Below, piece by piece: positions 35,477 to 45,714 of a stretch of DNA of 49,443 bases. A program made the position numbers and the translations under genes. Each line of letters starts with the position of its first letter. Position 1 is the first letter of the stretch. Location: the NCBI GenBank assembly GCA_018969905.1, contig JAGWXK010000006.1, forward strand, positions 1-49,443, given 5' to 3'. The DNA is from Bdellovibrionales bacterium. GTDB lineage: Bacteria > Bdellovibrionota > UBA1018 > CAIMNF01. The notes beneath the pieces are model-generated. The model saw only the letters and a list, made by a program, of their open reading frames with translations. It ran no database searches and was not told the DNA's origin.

Positions 35477-38400
35477 CTACTGCCTCTCTAAAGACCGAGA
35501 AGTAAAGAGATCGCTTTTGACGCCGACTCCTGCCTTGTAGTTCTTGAATTCCAAAATGGTTTTGTGCCCGCTCTGAACATTCTCGGCGATGAGTTCCATT
35601 GCTTGCCATTTCGAGTTCTTGGCATCGACTTTCTCGATGTTCCTTGCCGTGAACTTCTTCAAAAGCTGAGCGTTCAGGTCGTAGGACTCTCCCTTCAGCG
35701 CGACAAAGCTCTCTTGATCGATCCAGCCCACGCGCCTCGAGTACCCCGAGTTCGAAGCCACCTCGGGCCTTGTGGGTGTGGACTCCATGACCCAGCATTT
35801 TTTCCCGTCGATGACCTCTTCCTTGATGAGTTTGTGATTCCAGTCCTCCACCCGGTGTCCGATCACATCGCCGTATGAAAAGTCAGTCCCTACAAAACTG
35901 TCTTTTTTATTGGTAGCGACGAGCCTGCGCACCTTCTTCATGGCAGGGAGGTAGATCCACATGTCGTCGTCCCCCTTGGAGTGTTCGATCAGCAGGGTCT
36001 TGGTTCCTTTCACATCCGCTGGACTATCGAATATGACCAAACGCTGGTTGTCTGTCGTACCTGGCAAAAGCAAGGTAGATCCGTGCGTTTGCCGAACGCG
36101 CTCCTGGCCTGAAGCATTGATGAGCCGGAAGGTTGACTCCGAGGTGGAGTCGCTGACCTTTGAGGTTTCGAAGCTCTTCTTGGCGATTTGTTCGGGAGTA
36201 AGATTGACCGCGTAAGCATTGGAAGCGTACAGGGCGCTGGTGAGGCATGCGAAGGTGAGTACGGCTGGATTGGGTTGTTGCAGTTTCATCGGGTTTTTTC
36301 TCCTGTTTTGGAAAATGAATTGCGGACGAAGTGTGAAAATGAGTGCCGGGAATAGGGTCAAGGCCGTGATGGAACTGACCAGCATGGCCATGGCAATCAA
36401 GAAGCCCATCCAGAGATGGATCATGAATCCCAGAGAAAGCATCAGAACGCCGAAGCCCCCCGCAACCGCCGTCGAAACAAAAAGCGTGGCCTTGCCTGCG
36501 GATTTGAAGGCACGCATCAGTGCGTCCTGCTCGGGGTCGCCCTTCTTAAGCTCTTCTCGCATCCGGTAGCTCATGTAGATGCCGTAATCAGCACCGATGC
36601 CGACGGCCATGGCCGAGACCAGGGCTGTGGCGATTTGAAGCGGAATTCCGAGCAACCCCATGATCCCGAAGTTCACCGCTACTGCCGAGACCAGGGGAAC
36701 CAGGATCAGGAGTCCCGCCAGGAACGAGCGGAAAACCAAAACCGACACGAGGAAGACCGCGCCCATGATTTGAAGGATGTTGAGAACCTTCTCCCGAATC
36801 ATGATCTCATTCAGAGCAACACCGCCAAGCGATCCGCCTCCTGCCCGGGCTTTGACATCAGGCGGGAGCACCGTGCGAGCGTACTCGGTGGCGCGCTTCG
36901 AGAGTGAGGAGATGGTCCTTGAGCTGTCGGTCTTCATGAAGGCGGTGATGACCGCACGTTGGTAGCCGTAGTCCACATAGGAGTCGAAGTCTCCCGGCTC
37001 ACCCGAGTTCGAGTAAAGAAGCAAGTACTGGGCGACGAGTTCGCGGCTATCCGGAAGCTTGAACTGGGCTTCCGCGCCGGAGTTCATCGATCGATTCATC
37101 TGTTTCAGGAAGTCGACGAGCGAAAGAGTCTTTCCGACGGACGGATCCTCCTCGAGGAAGCGCTGGATTTTTTCCATGCCACTCAAGACTTCAGGTCGCT
37201 TGATCGAGTCCTCATCGGCGCCCTCGATCAGAAGATAGAAAGGGTTGGTTCCCGCCATCTTGTCATTCAGAACGTCATCGTCGATGCGCTCCTTGATTTT
37301 TCCATAAAAGTAGCCTTTTTGGCTATTGTCGATCTTTAAAAAAACTCCTCCGAGCGAGAGAATCGCCACCGCCGCAAACACCGCAGTGAAGATGGTCTTT
37401 CGACGATTCATGGCTAGATTATAGAACCGCTCCGTCAGGCGATCCCAGAAGCTGCGAGTCGCCTCGCGGCGGAGCTCGCGTTCGCCTGGGGGCGGAAGGA
37501 GAACTCGCAGGGCCGGGATGAAGGTGAGTTCCAGCATCAGTGCACTCAACACTCCAGCACCCGTGAAGATCCCGAAGGTTCGAATGGATTTGATGTCAAA
37601 GACCATGAGCGAGAAGAAGCCGAGAGCCGCCACCGTGCAGGCGACGATCATGACCGGGCCCACTTTCGTGAGTGAATCAAGAACCGCAATCCGGCTCAGC
37701 TCAGAAGCCGTGGCGGTAGGGTTTCGCTCCCTTGCGATTGCGAATTCCTCATAATAGCGTTTTAGGATTTGGACTGCGTGGCCTGCCGCAATGGCCAGGA
37801 TCAAAATGGGGGTGGAGGAATTAAATACATCAAAGGGTTCGCCGAGCAGGCCCAGGCAACCCATGGCCCAAGCAACAGACAAAAGAGCGGTCACCAATGG
37901 TAGTACCAGGGCTTGAACTGTCCGGAACGCCTCGTAGTGGATCAGGCCGATGATCAGGAGCGCGATCGGAAAAAGAAAACCCATGCGCGCGGAGTATTGC
38001 TCGAGGAGGGCAAGGAAGATCGTGATCCCGGAGACCTGAATGTCCACCGATGCGTCGAGCTCCGGGGCCACGGCCTCACGGACGGTTTTTTGAATGGCCT
38101 GGAAGCCGCCCTCGATCTTCTTGAATTCAGCGACGATCTGAGTGGTTTTCAGGTCTTTTGAAACCAAAAGGTTCGAGTAGGCCGGATTGGCCTCGACTGC
38201 CTTTCGCAATGCCTGCAATCCGGCATCATCCCTCGGAACCTGTTCCATCAAGGGTTTGACCACCATGCCATCGGGAGTCCCCGCGATATCTTTGGCCTTG
38301 CGTGCGGCAAGACTCATGATGTTCGTTTTGACCGAGGCGGGGGACATCTGGATCCGCTGAGTGATGCGGGAAACCTTTTCGAGAACGAGAGGCTGGTAGA

Positions 38401-38629
38401 TGGTTCCCTCTTTGGGGGTGACTCCGATGATGACCGTGAACTTATTGCCGAAGGTCTTTTCGATGAGGTTCCCGGTTGAGATGTAGGGATGGTTTTGGGG
38501 CAGGGTGCTGTCCGGGTCGATCACGACTTGCAAGGACCGGAGCTGTGCCAGAAGAGCGAGCGTAACGAGTGCCGTACCCACGATCACGAGTTTTGGGGAT
38601 TGAATGATGCGGGAGATGAATGAACGCAC
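35477..38629 (-). CDS. RND/MMPL-type transporter fused in frame to a LolA-like outer-membrane lipoprotein-sorting domain
   Basis: 1050 aa; N-terminal RND permease (two TM blocks, GADYGIYMSYRMREE); C-terminal QRLVIFDSPADVKGTKTLLIEHSKGDDDMWIYLPAMKKVRRLVATNKKDSFVGTDFSYGDV. Confidence 0.88.
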   Translation of the reverse strand: MRSFISRIIQSPKLVIVGTALVTLALLAQLRSLQVVIDPDSTLPQNHPYISTGNLIEKTFGNKFTVIIGVTPKEGTIYQPLVLEKVSRITQRIQMSPASVKTNIMSLAARKAKDIAGTPDGMVVKPLMEQVPRDDAGLQALRKAVEANPAYSNLLVSKDLKTTQIVAEFKKIEGGFQAIQKTVREAVAPELDASVDIQVSGITIFLALLEQYSARMGFLFPIALLIIGLIHYEAFRTVQALVLPLVTALLSVAWAMGCLGLLGEPFDVFNSSTPILILAIAAGHAVQILKRYYEEFAIARERNPTATASELSRIAVLDSLTKVGPVMIVACTVAALGFFSLMVFDIKSIRTFGIFTGAGVLSALMLELTFIPALRVLLPPPGERELRREATRSFWDRLTERFYNLAMNRRKTIFTAVFAAVAILSLGGVFLKIDNSQKGYFYGKIKERIDDDVLNDKMAGTNPFYLLIEGADEDSIKRPEVLSGMEKIQRFLEEDPSVGKTLSLVDFLKQMNRSMNSGAEAQFKLPDSRELVAQYLLLYSNSGEPGDFDSYVDYGYQRAVITAFMKTDSSRTISSLSKRATEYARTVLPPDVKARAGGGSLGGVALNEIMIREKVLNILQIMGAVFLVSVLVFRSFLAGLLILVPLVSAVAVNFGIMGLLGIPLQIATALVSAMAVGIGADYGIYMSYRMREELKKGDPEQDALMRAFKSAGKATLFVSTAVAGGFGVLMLSLGFMIHLWMGFLIAMAMLVSSITALTLFPALIFTLRPQFIFQNRRKNPMKLQQPNPAVLTFACLTSALYASNAYAVNLTPEQIAKKSFETSKVSDSTSESTFRLINASGQERVRQTHGSTLLLPGTTDNQRLVIFDSPADVKGTKTLLIEHSKGDDDMWIYLPAMKKVRRLVATNKKDSFVGTDFSYGDVIGHRVEDWNHKLIKEEVIDGKKCWVMESTPTRPEVASNSGYSRRVGWIDQESFVALKGESYDLNAQLLKKFTARNIEKVDAKNSKWQAMELIAENVQSGHKTILEFKNYKAGVGVKSDLFTSRSLERQ

Positions 38630-38655
38630 GAGGGACTCCTTTTCCGATACTGTTT

Positions 38656-38674
38656 ATGTTATCATCGTTAACAT
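38656..38674. promoter_or_regulatory. Operator-like palindrome between RND and TetR genes
   Basis: ATGTTA-TCATCGT-TAACAT. Confidence 0.6.
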
Positions 38675-38686
38675 TAGAGGGAATCC

Positions 38687-39490
38687 ATGTCTCCAAAAAA
38701 TGTAAACGGTGTTAATATGCGGAAATCACGAAGTTCTTTCAAGAAACCACTGAAGAAGAATCCGAGGAAGGCAGACGCTTATCACCACGGAGACCTGAAG
38801 CAGGGACTCTTGAAGGCGGCACTCAGGCACCTTGAGGCCTCCGGGCCCGAAACCCTTTCATTGCGGGAGTTGGCGCAGGAGTTGGGAGTGAGTCAGGCCG
38901 CGCCTTACCGGCATTTCAAGGATCGGGATGCGCTGATTGCGGCGATCAGCCAGGAAGGCTTTGAAATCAAGTATCAAAAAATGCGAGAGGCGATGCTCGC
39001 GACGATGGATCGTCCGGTCGAAATGTTCCATGCTTGTGCTCGTGCCTACCTTGATATGGCGCTCGAACATCCGCAGCATTTCAGGCTGATGATGAGTGGA
39101 ACCGTATGCCCGGATGAGGATCGCCCTGATCTGATGATTGCCGCCTGTAGGAGCTTTGTGCTCCTTAAGATCATGATCCAGCGGTGCCAGCGCGCGGGAG
39201 TGATTGCAGCAGGAGATCCAAACCACCGGGCCCTGCAATGCTGGGCTTTGGTGCACGGGTTTGCTTCTCTTTATAGTGCAGGACGATTGGAATGGACCGG
39301 CATCCATCGCGAGAACGCAGCAGCGGCGTTTGATTTGATGATCGAGCAGGTGCGCGCGGGAATCGGAAACGCTCCTTTGCCCTCCAAATTAGAGTTCGTC
39401 CCATTCGTGGAGGGGGAGTCGGCGAAGCGTGTTCAGCTGATGGAGGTGTTGGAACAGCAACTCCTGGGGGAAACGCCCGAGTTTCGGTGA
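38687..39490 (+). CDS. TetR/AcrR-family regulator
   Basis: LSLRELAQELGVSQAAPYRHFKDRDALIAAISQEGF. Confidence 0.93.
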   Translation: MSPKNVNGVNMRKSRSSFKKPLKKNPRKADAYHHGDLKQGLLKAALRHLEASGPETLSLRELAQELGVSQAAPYRHFKDRDALIAAISQEGFEIKYQKMREAMLATMDRPVEMFHACARAYLDMALEHPQHFRLMMSGTVCPDEDRPDLMIAACRSFVLLKIMIQRCQRAGVIAAGDPNHRALQCWALVHGFASLYSAGRLEWTGIHRENAAAAFDLMIEQVRAGIGNAPLPSKLEFVPFVEGESAKRVQLMEVLEQQLLGETPEFR

Positions 39491-39583
39491 AAGCGTTTTT
39501 GCAAGGATGTGCAACCCAATGGTTCGTCTGTAGGGGCTTAAGCAGTTTACTTGGGGGGATTGATGCAATTATTTAAAATATTT

Positions 39584-39622
39584 GATTGTATATGCAAATA
39601 ATGTAAGATTGCATATGCAATC
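39584..39622. promoter_or_regulatory. Tandem operator-like palindromes upstream of oxidoreductase/MarR operon
   Basis: GATTGTATATGCAAAT (39584-39599) and perfect palindrome GATTGCATATGCAATC (39607-39622), 23 bp apart. Confidence 0.65.
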
Positions 39623-39634
39623 AAGGAGAAAAAA

Positions 39635-40213
39635 ATGAAAGTGCTGTATCTCGTATTTCACCCCGATCTATCAAAATCAAAAGTCAATTCAGCCTGGACT
39701 CAAGCCGCCCATGAGGCTGGTTTCACCGTGAAGGACATGTACGCGCTCTATCCAAACTTCAAGTTTGATGTGGAAAGAGAGCAGAGAGATTTACTTGATC
39801 ATGATCGTATTGTTCTTCAATTCCCATTCTACTGGTATAGTTCTCCGGCACTGCTAAAGCAGTGGCTCGATGATGTTTTAACCTTTGGCTTTGCTTATGG
39901 TCCCAAAGAAATGCTCAAGCTTGCTGGTAAAGATATCGTTCTTTCCGTTTCGGTCGGCGGCCCACAGGATTCGTATGTTCCTGGTGGCTATAATAACTTT
40001 ACCGTTCCTGAACTCCTTAGGCCTTTTCAGCAGACGGCTTTTTTATGTCGATTGAATTACTGCACGCCCTTCTGGATGCATGGATCTGTCATTGCAACCC
40101 AAGAAATGGCGAAAGAGTATGGTAGAAAGATGGTTCAGCATTTAACAGATCCAAGTATTTCCGATATTTGGATTGTACAGAAAAGAATCTTTAAATCGAT
40201 GGGGATCAGTTGA
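39635..40213 (+). CDS. Flavodoxin-fold NAD(P)H-dependent oxidoreductase
   Basis: DLLDHDRIVLQFPFYWYSSPALLKQWLDDVLTFGFAYG. Confidence 0.92.
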   Translation: MKVLYLVFHPDLSKSKVNSAWTQAAHEAGFTVKDMYALYPNFKFDVEREQRDLLDHDRIVLQFPFYWYSSPALLKQWLDDVLTFGFAYGPKEMLKLAGKDIVLSVSVGGPQDSYVPGGYNNFTVPELLRPFQQTAFLCRLNYCTPFWMHGSVIATQEMAKEYGRKMVQHLTDPSISDIWIVQKRIFKSMGIS

Positions 40214-40635
40214 AACACAAGTTAAGCGCATATTTCAAAAATTGTTTATATTTTACTTCAGGGTCCCTTTTTCGAAGGATGGAGAGGATGGCGAGCTCCA
40301 TATTCTCGGAGATTGGAGTCGCACCAATCCATGCCTTTGTTTTAATGGCTCTCTCTGAAAGTAAAAGTCTGACTCCGTCAGAAATTGCCGGTGTGCTTGA
40401 GCTTGATCGATCGACTGTGACGAGGCATCTTGATGTCCTTCAAAAAAAGGGGTTTATTCACAAGGACAAAGAGGGAAAAATCGTCAATGTGACCTTGACG
40501 AAACCGGGCAAGGCACTGCTGTCAAAAATTGAGAAGGCCTGGGATGATCTTTATAAGAAGTACTGCAAAGAGTGGGGCAAATCCGAGTCAGATGGAATTA
40601 ACAATCAGATCTATTCATTTCTTAAGCATGGGTAG
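40210..40635 (+). CDS. MarR-family regulator
   Basis: LTPSEIAGVLELDRSTVTRHLDVLQKKGFIHKDKEGKIVNVTLTKPGKALL; TTGA overlap with upstream gene. Confidence 0.88.
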   Translation: MKHKLSAYFKNCLYFTSGSLFRRMERMASSIFSEIGVAPIHAFVLMALSESKSLTPSEIAGVLELDRSTVTRHLDVLQKKGFIHKDKEGKIVNVTLTKPGKALLSKIEKAWDDLYKKYCKEWGKSESDGINNQIYSFLKHG

Positions 40636-40867
40636 ATCTTTTTGAAACAATTCCAGATAGAATTCATTTTCTGGGCCCCGCTGCCTGCAGATCCCACGGA
40701 TCTCAATTCCTGACTGACTGCCTGGTGTGATTTGGTGAAAACCCCTGGGTGAGATTGTGAAAAGTGGGGCGGCAGTTCAGATGAAATCGGCGAGCGTCAA
40801 TCATGAGAAGGCAATCGTGGCGTCCGTTGAAGACACTGTGACTTGAATCGGACAACTGTGAAAGGTT

Positions 40868-41578
40868 TCAGACGCCACCGGTTTTCCTTCGATTCGAATC
40901 AAACCGCATTTGCAGAAGCTCGACGACCAAAGCAAATCCCATGGGCAGATAGATGTATCCCTTTTCAACTTCTTTGCCCATGCCCTCCAAAAACAGGGTC
41001 ACCCCGATGGTCACCAGAAATGAAAGTGCCAGAATCTTAAGGGCGGGATTTTGATTCACAAAATTCGCAACTGTGGTTGCAAACGCGAGCACCACCAGGA
41101 AAGACAAAACGACCGCCGTGATGATCACCCACAAATGCTCGGTAAGGCCAACGGCGGTTATCACGGAGTCGATCGAAAACACCATGTCAATCAACACCAA
41201 TTGGACAATCGCAGAAACGAAACTGATTTTTTTTGAACCGGCACCTTGCGTTTCCGCCAAAGGACTCTCGACCGTGTGATGGATCTCTTTCACCGCTTTG
41301 AAGAGCAAAAACGCACCACCTGAAAGCAGAATCAGGTTCTTGTACGAAAACTGCCCAAAAACGGGCTCTGTCATTTTTACCAACGATGCCGCACCCATGA
41401 CCAGGAGGAGTCGGAACATCAGGGCCAAAAACAATGCAAGCTTTCTCGCTTTTTCCTGTTCGTTTGATTTCAAACGGCCCGTGACAATCGAAATCAACAG
41501 AATGTTATCTATTCCGAGCACAAGCTCAAGACCGATCAATAAGCCGAGGGTCATGAAATCACTTAAATTTACTTCCAT
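40868..41578 (-). CDS. TerC family integral membrane protein
   Basis: LIGLELVLGIDNILLISIVTGRL...VLIDMVFSIDSVITAVGLTEHLWVI. Confidence 0.92.
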   Translation of the reverse strand: MEVNLSDFMTLGLLIGLELVLGIDNILLISIVTGRLKSNEQEKARKLALFLALMFRLLLVMGAASLVKMTEPVFGQFSYKNLILLSGGAFLLFKAVKEIHHTVESPLAETQGAGSKKISFVSAIVQLVLIDMVFSIDSVITAVGLTEHLWVIITAVVLSFLVVLAFATTVANFVNQNPALKILALSFLVTIGVTLFLEGMGKEVEKGYIYLPMGFALVVELLQMRFDSNRRKTGGV

Positions 41579-41921
41579 TGTGAGATCCTATCAGAAGTCA
41601 AAAGGGAAGGGTCATCGGAAAAATAGAATGGTTCAATTCAAAGAATGAAATTCATTCAACTTTCTTTTTTGAATCATAGATGGGGAGTTTATTGCGTAAG
41701 TTTTAAACTGAAAATCAGAGGGCATTCATAATGCTTTCAATTCACGTACTTTCTCTGCAAGAACCCCGACCACTGGAGACGGAAAGTCGCCAAGCGCGGC
41801 CGCGATGCTCTCCTAGTACCAAAGGATTTTCGAAGGGGTAGCGTTGAAGCGCATCCAGGTGCTTGGTCCGTGGAAATTAGGCTTGATGGATTAATGGCTC
41901 CGGCCTAGGGTGGGATCCATC

Positions 41922-42317
41922 ATGCTTTCCTATTTGCACACGATGATTCGGGTTTTGGATTTGGAGAAGTCGATTAGGTTTTATACCGAGGGGCTTGGGT
42001 TTGAACTACTTTCCAAAACCGATTATCCGGAAGGGCGTTTTACAATTGCCTTTTTAAAGTCAAAGTCAGACCAGGGGGCGTCTGCCCCGAAGCTTGAGCT
42101 TACCTATAACTGGGATACAAAGGATTATCAAAAGGGCGAGAATTACGGCCATATGGCTTACCGGGTGGAATCGATCGATGAGGTTCGCGAGCTCCTCAAA
42201 TCAAAAGGCTATGACTTGAGCTGGGGTCCGGGGCTTACTCCCAATGGCAAAACCAAAATGGCTTTTGTAGATGATCCGGATGGTTTTGAGATCGAGTTGC
42301 TTGAGTATCGGGGGTAG
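41922..42317 (+). CDS. gloA: Glyoxalase I (lactoylglutathione lyase)
   Basis: MLSYLHTMIRVLDLEKSIRFYTEGLGFELLSKTDYPEGRFTIAFL...AFVDDPDGFEIELLE. Confidence 0.92.
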   Translation: MLSYLHTMIRVLDLEKSIRFYTEGLGFELLSKTDYPEGRFTIAFLKSKSDQGASAPKLELTYNWDTKDYQKGENYGHMAYRVESIDEVRELLKSKGYDLSWGPGLTPNGKTKMAFVDDPDGFEIELLEYRG

Positions 42318-42416
42318 GCGGGTAGGAAATCCCGGATCCATCGTTGGTAGTCACGGATTAGCTCTATCAAATCGCCATTTTGGATAGGCTTTTTGTAGTG
42401 CTTCCCAGTGTCGATT

Positions 42417-42797
42417 TCAATCCTCAGGATTGAGCGGAGTGACCGCTTTGCCTTCCAGGTGTTCGAGATCTCCAGAAAATGTATAGCCCCAGCGAACGCC
42501 CACGAGAGGTTTGATTTGATTCTTAGAGATTGATACTGGAAAGAGAAGGGCCTCCCAATCAAGCCTGTCTCTTTTGGGAGGGCCGATATTGAATCCTGGT
42601 CGCTGATCTCCCTCGGGAGCAGGCTTGTGGAAGAGGACCACCTGCACCCAGTTGTCCGCGCGTGGCTCTTGGGTCTCGAGAACCGGAAAATGTGAATTGG
42701 CACAAGGTAGGCTCTCGGCATTAGCAATGGATCGTACGGACCAGTCGGGATTTTTATTTCCCCACAGACGAAGAGAAAGAGTTTTGAACTTTCCTGT
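42417..42797 (-). pseudogene. Possible 5'-truncated gene remnant
   Basis: Open frame without ATG at the expected start: KTLSLRLWGNKNPDWSVRSIANAESLPCANSHFPVLETQEPRADNWVQVVLFHKPAPEGDQRPGFNIGPPKRDRLDWEALLFPVS... Confidence 0.4.
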
Positions 42798-42876
42798 TTA
42801 GCTAGGCGCCTAATCTTTGACGCAAGGTTTGAGTCAGGATTAAAGGACCACTCTCATACTTCCGAAATGCAAATAG

Positions 42877-45699
42877 ATGAGGATGCTTTTTTTCATTTTT
42901 TTTCTCGTTTTCTTTGCCGGGCAAACGCCATCTTTTGCGGATCAAAATTGTGCAACTGCTCTTCGAGAGCTTTTTTCTCAGGAGATCTCGACCTCGGAGG
43001 CAAAGGAGTTTTTGAGTCTTCAGGCCAGACTCACGATTCATCGCTTGGCCTGGGTATATTTAAAGAAAAAGCAAAGTCTGGAGAGCGAGACCCCGAAGAA
43101 TATTGAAAGAGTGATTCTTCAGTTGCTTGAAGAAAAGTCGAAAAATAAAAACGCTGAATTCGTAAAAGCTCGGAATCTATTTCAGAGCCAACCCCTATCC
43201 AGAAACGCCCTCGCCGCGGTTGCTCCTTACCTGAAGGATATTTTACTCCATGAGTTTGATTCAGAAGACCGACCTTTTCTTTTGGATGAATCCGACGTTA
43301 AGTTGTTGAGCATCGCATCCAGTCTCGAGAGAAAAACGGAAAGCACTGGGCAGTATGATACCCGAATGCTCGATGAGGACTCGGCTCAGGGGGTTACGAA
43401 TTTCCTAAAACTCATCAATGCGTCTTATCGGGCCTCCATGGGGCCGGAGTTTTCGTCTATGGAGGTTGAAGTCAATTTAAAGGGCATTGAGAGAACGATA
43501 CAAGACATCAACGCCAAGATGATGAAAATTCTTGATCAGTTCAATGTCCCTCAAGAATGCACTCGGGGTGAAAAATGCCAATCCACGGTTTCAAATCTGC
43601 TCGCTCAAAATGAGGGTTTCAAATCGATCTTGATGGATGTGCTTCAGGAAAAACTTAGGCAAGAAAAAGATTTGATTGATAGTCTCCGTTTTAGGAAAGT
43701 ATGGCTTCGAGTATTTACCACTCCACCAAAAGTAAATTCAAATTCTTCTACGAGCGGGCAGGATGGGCAAGGGTGGAGCGCGATGCCAGAAAAATTGCAA
43801 CCCAAAACTGGAGAAACGAAAAATAGCAGTCTTCCCGATACTGGAGTGGTTCCTTTTGATCCCATTGCGACCCTAATCAAAGATAATCCGGTCCGAACAA
43901 AGGAGTTTCTATCCAATCTGCAGCCCGGATATGTTCGGTCCTGGGCAAAAGCCGTTGCCCAAAGTGAGAAGGTCTTCTCCTTTAACGGGAGATTGTACTC
44001 GAGAGACACAGGCAGAGCCTTGAGCGAAGCTGCATTTTTTGAGATGTTCCCGCCTGAAAAAAAACAATGGGTAAAGAGTAAAATTGCGAGCTGTGGTGCC
44101 CCCCTGCGACTTCTTGCGATGGCTGCGATTGGGAATAGAAGGGATGTTTTTGTTCATGGCGGACATTTATATGATGTAGGCTGCAATCAACTTGACCCAT
44201 CCGAACAAATTGCAAATAAAATAAGCAAAACCTTGGGTCAAAAGCGATCTAAAACGGACTACTCTGGGATGGAATCGGAATATTTGGTTGCGCGAGCAGA
44301 GGCGCTGATGAACGATAGCGCCTATTTTACTACGGTCGGGGTTGGTAACCAAGAGTTACGTTATGAGACCCTGTCTGGCAGGAGAATCAATCCAAATTTT
44401 AATCGGGCCAGTACGGTTAAGATTGATAGGAACAAATCGAATTATCTGAACAATCTTGATGATCACAGTTTGATTCGAGAATACTTCAGAATCAATCCGC
44501 CTACCTCGAGTCAGTGCCAACAATATACGGTCTTGGATAAGGAAAATGGCGTGATTCAGGTGTATCAGGCTTCGACCGGAGCCAGGCTTTATGAACAGAA
44601 TGTTTTAATTGGTGCTCAGGTGTCAGATGATAAAACCTACTGGGCGGGATACCAGGATGGGAATAAGGAGGGAAGCGGTACCACGGGCGCCGGGATTTTT
44701 ACGGTTCGTGATCCAAAAACCTTCAGTCAAGATGAGAAAAGTTATTATCAAAAAAACTACAACGGTAACCTGATCTCTTTTGGAGAAAGGGTGTTTGCTC
44801 TTCATCAGGTTCCAAATGGCATGGAGTATCGAAATGGTTTTTTTGATGACCCTCCATCTGGACGAAGGAAAACAGGCGGATGTGTGAACGTAAAAAAGCA
44901 GGATTTTGCAAAGGTCCAATCATTTTTGAAGCCAGGTTGTCAGCTTTTTGTTTTGCCTGAGACGGGCAAAGCCCGATTTAAAGTAGTAGATGGAAAAATC
45001 AATCTGGTTCAGTCAAAGGGTGTAAAACAAAGTGAGGTGGAGCGAATTGCTCTAAGTCAAGACCCCAAGGTTCCAACCCCGATCGAGGTTAAGATCACGA
45101 ATCGGGAGTATAAGAATTATCGCAGTTCTACATTTATGGACGCTATCCGGGATGAAAAGCCAAAGCTCATGAGTGCTCTCGGCGTTACGAACGAAGTGTA
45201 CAATCAACTCGCTCAGGTTGCCTTTGGAATCCTCGGTCAGGAGTCCGACTTTGGGAACAGCTTAAAATATAAAACTAAAGAGGAGCATCAGGGGCTGGTA
45301 ATTCTGGGGAAGATGAGAGAAAAAATCCTGGAGGGGGAGAATCCAATTACTGCAGAAGTGTTCAATACTTCAAGAGGTCTGACCCAAATTAAGATGCTTC
45401 CAGAAAAAGTGAACACGTATGATCCAAAAATCAAAAAGGAAACACTTGGGATTCCGAGGGATTCAGCGATCGCAACGATGTTTTACCTGGCTGAGGCGAG
45501 GAGAACGATTCTGAATTCAAAAGGCCCGAAGATTAAAGAATCCAATTGGATGGACTATATCCCATACGTCTACACAGGAAGAGTCAAAGCGTTAAGTGAT
45601 CCGAATCGTCCTGCCACACCTGATTTCAACGAGTATGTGCAGAATATGCGACGTTTTATGGATGGCGTAGAGATTCTGACTCTCCCTTCTAGCACCTAG
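42877..45699 (+). CDS. Large secreted protein with L,D-transpeptidase (YkuD)-like and C-terminal lysozyme/SLT-like regions
   Basis: Signal peptide; ALHQVPNGMEYRNGFFDDPPSGRRKTGGCVNVKKQDF (Cys motif); FGILGQESDFGNS...SRGLTQIKMLPE. Confidence 0.75.
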   Translation: MRMLFFIFFLVFFAGQTPSFADQNCATALRELFSQEISTSEAKEFLSLQARLTIHRLAWVYLKKKQSLESETPKNIERVILQLLEEKSKNKNAEFVKARNLFQSQPLSRNALAAVAPYLKDILLHEFDSEDRPFLLDESDVKLLSIASSLERKTESTGQYDTRMLDEDSAQGVTNFLKLINASYRASMGPEFSSMEVEVNLKGIERTIQDINAKMMKILDQFNVPQECTRGEKCQSTVSNLLAQNEGFKSILMDVLQEKLRQEKDLIDSLRFRKVWLRVFTTPPKVNSNSSTSGQDGQGWSAMPEKLQPKTGETKNSSLPDTGVVPFDPIATLIKDNPVRTKEFLSNLQPGYVRSWAKAVAQSEKVFSFNGRLYSRDTGRALSEAAFFEMFPPEKKQWVKSKIASCGAPLRLLAMAAIGNRRDVFVHGGHLYDVGCNQLDPSEQIANKISKTLGQKRSKTDYSGMESEYLVARAEALMNDSAYFTTVGVGNQELRYETLSGRRINPNFNRASTVKIDRNKSNYLNNLDDHSLIREYFRINPPTSSQCQQYTVLDKENGVIQVYQASTGARLYEQNVLIGAQVSDDKTYWAGYQDGNKEGSGTTGAGIFTVRDPKTFSQDEKSYYQKNYNGNLISFGERVFALHQVPNGMEYRNGFFDDPPSGRRKTGGCVNVKKQDFAKVQSFLKPGCQLFVLPETGKARFKVVDGKINLVQSKGVKQSEVERIALSQDPKVPTPIEVKITNREYKNYRSSTFMDAIRDEKPKLMSALGVTNEVYNQLAQVAFGILGQESDFGNSLKYKTKEEHQGLVILGKMREKILEGENPITAEVFNTSRGLTQIKMLPEKVNTYDPKIKKETLGIPRDSAIATMFYLAEARRTILNSKGPKIKESNWMDYIPYVYTGRVKALSDPNRPATPDFNEYVQNMRRFMDGVEILTLPSST

Positions 45700-45714
45700 T
45701 CGCAGGAACCTGCA

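Noticed and set aside
41800-41880. CTCCTAGTACCAAAGGATT...GTTGAAGCGCATCC resembles the sarcin-ricin-loop part of 23S rRNA followed by 3'-terminal 23S sequence
   Set aside because: Only short matches with mismatches in the invariant AGUACGAGAGGACC core; surrounding sequence does not align. Needs an Infernal/RNAmmer run to support.
42209-42727. 172-aa minus-strand ORF
   Set aside because: Runs antisense into gloA and its reading frame looks non-protein-like; a different minus frame (42417-42797) is more plausible as a gene remnant.
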